Source: CAYNTH01 sp964427055 (GTDB lineage Archaea; Aenigmatarchaeota; Aenigmatarchaeia; CG10238-14; SCSR01). Taken from it: a stretch of DNA of 64,000 nucleotides. Location of the stretch: NCBI GenBank assembly GCA_964427055.1, contig CAYRSQ010000001.1:1-64000 (forward strand), read 5' to 3'. Below, piece by piece: positions 61,868 through 64,000 of this stretch; the first letter of the stretch is position 1, and each line of letters begins with the position of its first letter. The notes under the pieces were generated by a model. That model did no database searches, had not been told where the DNA came from, and saw nothing but the letters and a program-made list of their open reading frames with translations. A program made the position numbers and the translations under genes.

Positions 61868-64000
61868 TTAATTGACTTGTATTATTTTTGTAGCTTCGTC
61901 TTTGCCTTTATTCCTCTCAAGCCTATACAAACTTCCTGTAATGGCAGATTCCAATGTTTCTTCATGTGTGATTATGAAGACCTGATCAACTATATCATTG
62001 ATTCCTTCTCTGAGAGTCTGAGCCAAGTCTTCGACTGATTTTGTATCCAGATTGTGAGTGGGTTCGTCCAAAACTAACCATCTAAGTTGTGGCGCCAATA
62101 CCAACGCGAAAGCTATTCTCAGTGCCAAGCATGCTATGCTTCTTTCTCCTCCCGATGCAGTACCTTCAACATTCACCCACGACAAACTTCTTTCTTGCAG
62201 TTGTAAAATGTAATCACCTTCCTCTACATAGAGCCTAACTCCTATGAAATCCTGATAGGAATATAACGTTTCCCATAAGCTATTCATAGTGAAATTGACT
62301 GCTTCTACGAATTCTTTCCTAAGTTCCTCCTGGGTTTTTTTCAACGCAGCATTGAAAATTTTCAGATCTTTAATTAAGTTATCCATAGTTTCGAGATTGG
62401 CTTCCTCTTTCTTCACAAGTTCGAGTTTCGTTTCGTTTTCAATCAATCTGAATTCTTTTTCCTTCATCAATTCATCAGAATTTATTATAATCATTTCCAT
62501 TTCCTTTTTCTTGGAAATCATGTCTTTCAATTGTGTATCCAATTCATTTAATCTATTGAAACTTAGAGAACTTTCGAGTTCTGATATTTTTATCTGCAAG
62601 ATTTCTCTTTCCGAACTCAATTTTTCCAGTTTCTTTTTATCATTTTCGTATTCACTTGACTGAGAAAACAATATCTGTAATTTCTGTTTCTTGTTTCGCG
62701 CTTCCTCTATGATTTCCCTACTTTTTTCAATACTCGTTCGCATAGAATCAAGCTGAATCCTGAGAGAGTCTGTACTTGAACTGTATTCTAATAAAAGCTT
62801 AGATGACCGGTCAAATTCGATTTTTATTCCTTCTAAATCGGAGATTTCTCTGAACATATCCTCAAGTTTCTTTGAGACATTTTCCAAGTATTCCATAGTT
62901 TGTCTTTCCGTAATCTCTTTTTGATTGTATTGTTTTATTTTATCCTTCAATACAATGAGTTCATTTTTCTTTTCCATCAACAATATTGTTTTCCTTTCTT
63001 CTGAAAGTTCAGTACCGCATACTGGGCATGAACCGTCAACTGAAGAAAGTTTCTCCATATCCTCACGAAGTTCATTCATTTTAAGTCTACAGGCTTCGGC
63101 CTCACCCAATAGAGATTGGAATCCATGTTTTTTTTCTTCGATTTGTCCAGAGACGTTGTTACCTGCATTATCGCGTAGGGATTCAAATTCTCCTTTTATA
63201 ACCATCTTTTTTTCGAGTTCCAACTTGAATTTATCAATTTTCTCGTTCTTGATAAATTCCATGTTTGTTTTGGACTTGGCGAAGTTTTCGCTAAGTACAT
63301 CATATTTTAATTCCATATCGCTAAGATATCCGCTGGTATCATCAATTTGTTTGGAATAGTTCAGTATCTCTGAAGATAGTGAAGAAACATCTATAGTATC
63401 ATCTAGAGAGTTCAATTCTTGCTTTATACGTTCAATTGTATTCAAAATCAAATTTATAGTTGTGTCGAGAGAAATTTCATTCCTTTTCAGAAGTTCCAAA
63501 GTGTCTCTTATCTTCTTCAATTCTATTGTTTCCGTTTCTATTCTTAACTTGTCCGTTTTAATTTGATCCAAATCGAGCGTTATTTTTTCTTTTTCAATTT
63601 TCAGTTTCGATATCGATTCCTTAAGTTCTGTCACATCCTTTTCAGTTTTGGCTAGATTAAACTGCCCGACAGAATTCTGTTTATCAAATTTCTTATCGGA
63701 TATCCTGTTAGCCATTTTGACTGCATTTGACCTTACCTTTTCGAACCTGTCTATCACAAGGAGTTCATCTATCTTTTTCATTCGCTGTCCCTTGCCTAGT
63801 GTAAGAAAATAATCAATAGAATTCTGTTCCGAATATATCGCTTTGTTAAAAAGCTCGTAATTGACTTTTAGTTTACTTTCCACTATAGCAGTCACGTTTT
63901 TAGTTCCTGGAGATTCCAAAAGTTTACCATTTTCCAATATCTCTGAATATGAAGTCCCCTTCTTTCTATCTATTATCCTTTTTACAGAGTAATCGTTTCC
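61868..64000 (-). CDS. rad50: DNA double-strand break repair ATPase Rad50, partial
   Basis: The frame is open to the right edge, giving 710 residues of the C-terminal part; Walker A lies outside. Long coiled coils flank the zinc hook CPVCG near + strand 63020, and the C-terminus has the ABC signature ASGGERSIACLALRIAFA and Walker B WLVLDEPTHNLD. With Mre11 it tethers and processes breaks; Mre11 would probably be upstream, outside the window. The HerA-like ATPase may act in the same pathway. Confidence 0.94.
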   Translation of the reverse strand, partial: GNDYSVKRIIDRKKGTSYSEILENGKLLESPGTKNVTAIVESKLKVNYELFNKAIYSEQNSIDYFLTLGKGQRMKKIDELLVIDRFEKVRSNAVKMANRISDKKFDKQNSVGQFNLAKTEKDVTELKESISKLKIEKEKITLDLDQIKTDKLRIETETIELKKIRDTLELLKRNEISLDTTINLILNTIERIKQELNSLDDTIDVSSLSSEILNYSKQIDDTSGYLSDMELKYDVLSENFAKSKTNMEFIKNEKIDKFKLELEKKMVIKGEFESLRDNAGNNVSGQIEEKKHGFQSLLGEAEACRLKMNELREDMEKLSSVDGSCPVCGTELSEERKTILLMEKKNELIVLKDKIKQYNQKEITERQTMEYLENVSKKLEDMFREISDLEGIKIEFDRSSKLLLEYSSSTDSLRIQLDSMRTSIEKSREIIEEARNKKQKLQILFSQSSEYENDKKKLEKLSSEREILQIKISELESSLSFNRLNELDTQLKDMISKKKEMEMIIINSDELMKEKEFRLIENETKLELVKKEEANLETMDNLIKDLKIFNAALKKTQEELRKEFVEAVNFTMNSLWETLYSYQDFIGVRLYVEEGDYILQLQERSLSWVNVEGTASGGERSIACLALRIAFALVLAPQLRWLVLDEPTHNLDTKSVEDLAQTLREGINDIVDQVFIITHEETLESAITGSLYRLERNKGKDEATKIIQVN

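Noticed and set aside
1..64000. CRISPR arrays, insertion sequences, integrases, rRNA genes
   Set aside because: No regularly spaced direct repeats, transposase or integrase frames, or rRNA-like sequence were recognised.

Overview
The window is archaeal. It carries exosome subunits (Rrp4, Rrp41, Rrp42), RNase P proteins Rpp30, Pop5 and Rpp21, SBDS, aIF2-gamma, aIF5B, Spt4, RpoE1, RpoP, ribosomal proteins L15e, L37Ae, L39e, S6e, S19e, S24e and S27ae, RFC large and small subunits, FEN1, Orc1/Cdc6, Rad50, a class I lysyl-tRNA synthetase and type-IV-pilin-like proteins. Internal operon genes mostly have a GGTG-type Shine-Dalgarno, while many first genes start close behind a TATA-like box. Several proteins are trimmed compared with family norms (AlaRS, PheRS alpha, RFC large), and tiny proteins are frequent. 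I infer a small-genome archaeon, possibly DPANN or a related deep lineage; the lineage cannot be proven without rRNA or phylogeny. No rRNA, CRISPR array, insertion sequence or prophage was seen.

Layout. 1-5.4 kb: cell surface and glycan genes (Cys/Thr-rich surface protein cut by the left edge, membrane-anchored protein, PTPS-related membrane protein, GT2 glycosyltransferase, sugar epimerase). 5.4-9.5 kb: RFC-L and RFC-S, an adenylate-kinase-like NMP kinase, a HerA-like ATPase. 9.5-12.8 kb: two tRNA-Pro genes, then a translation/transcription operon (Rpp21, S19e, PDCD5, L37Ae, RpoP, Pcc1, prefoldin beta, UPF0147, SepF). 12.8-15.7 kb: GlyRS, FEN1 and a small membrane protein on the minus strand. 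15.8-21.1 kb: the exosome-proteasome superoperon (L15e, Rpp30, Pop5, proteasome alpha, SBDS, Rrp4, Rrp41, Rrp42, L39e). 21.1-22.1 kb: an apparent 695-bp tandem duplication holding a pilin gene, broken by a run of 100 Ns. 22.1-26.5 kb: minus-strand S6e, aIF2-gamma, FCF1-like PIN, pyrophosphatase, RpoE1, Spt4, S24e, S27ae, with pilin genes inserted. 26.6-45 kb: a concentration of aminoacyl-tRNA synthetases (Trp, Phe alpha and beta, Leu, Ala, Ile, His), MinD, tRNA-Arg, and membrane proteins of uncertain role. 45-50 kb: a PIN-ATPase-KH protein, geranylgeranyl reductase, cis-prenyltransferase, an M24 peptidase, a second tRNA-Arg. 50-64 kb: a large sequon-rich surface glycoprotein, Cys-rich HTH regulator, HAD hydrolase, methionine aminopeptidase, Orc1, LysRS, aIF5B, a phosphoesterase and Rad50 (cut by the right edge).

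How it fits together. Most genes serve the information machinery: tRNA maturation and charging, RNA decay, translation initiation, replication clamp loading and repair. A second theme is the envelope: cis-prenyltransferase plus geranylgeranyl reductase can make a partly saturated dolichol carrier; GT2, the epimerase and the PTPS-related protein could build or move glycans; sequon-rich and Thr-rich surface proteins are plausible acceptors. The most unusual points are the duplicated L39e/pilin/S27ae segment, the apparent exchange of L37Ae and L39e between two conserved superoperons, an AlaRS without its C-terminal domain followed by a mini-protein resembling its tail, and a structured leader in front of the His-tRNA synthetase operon.
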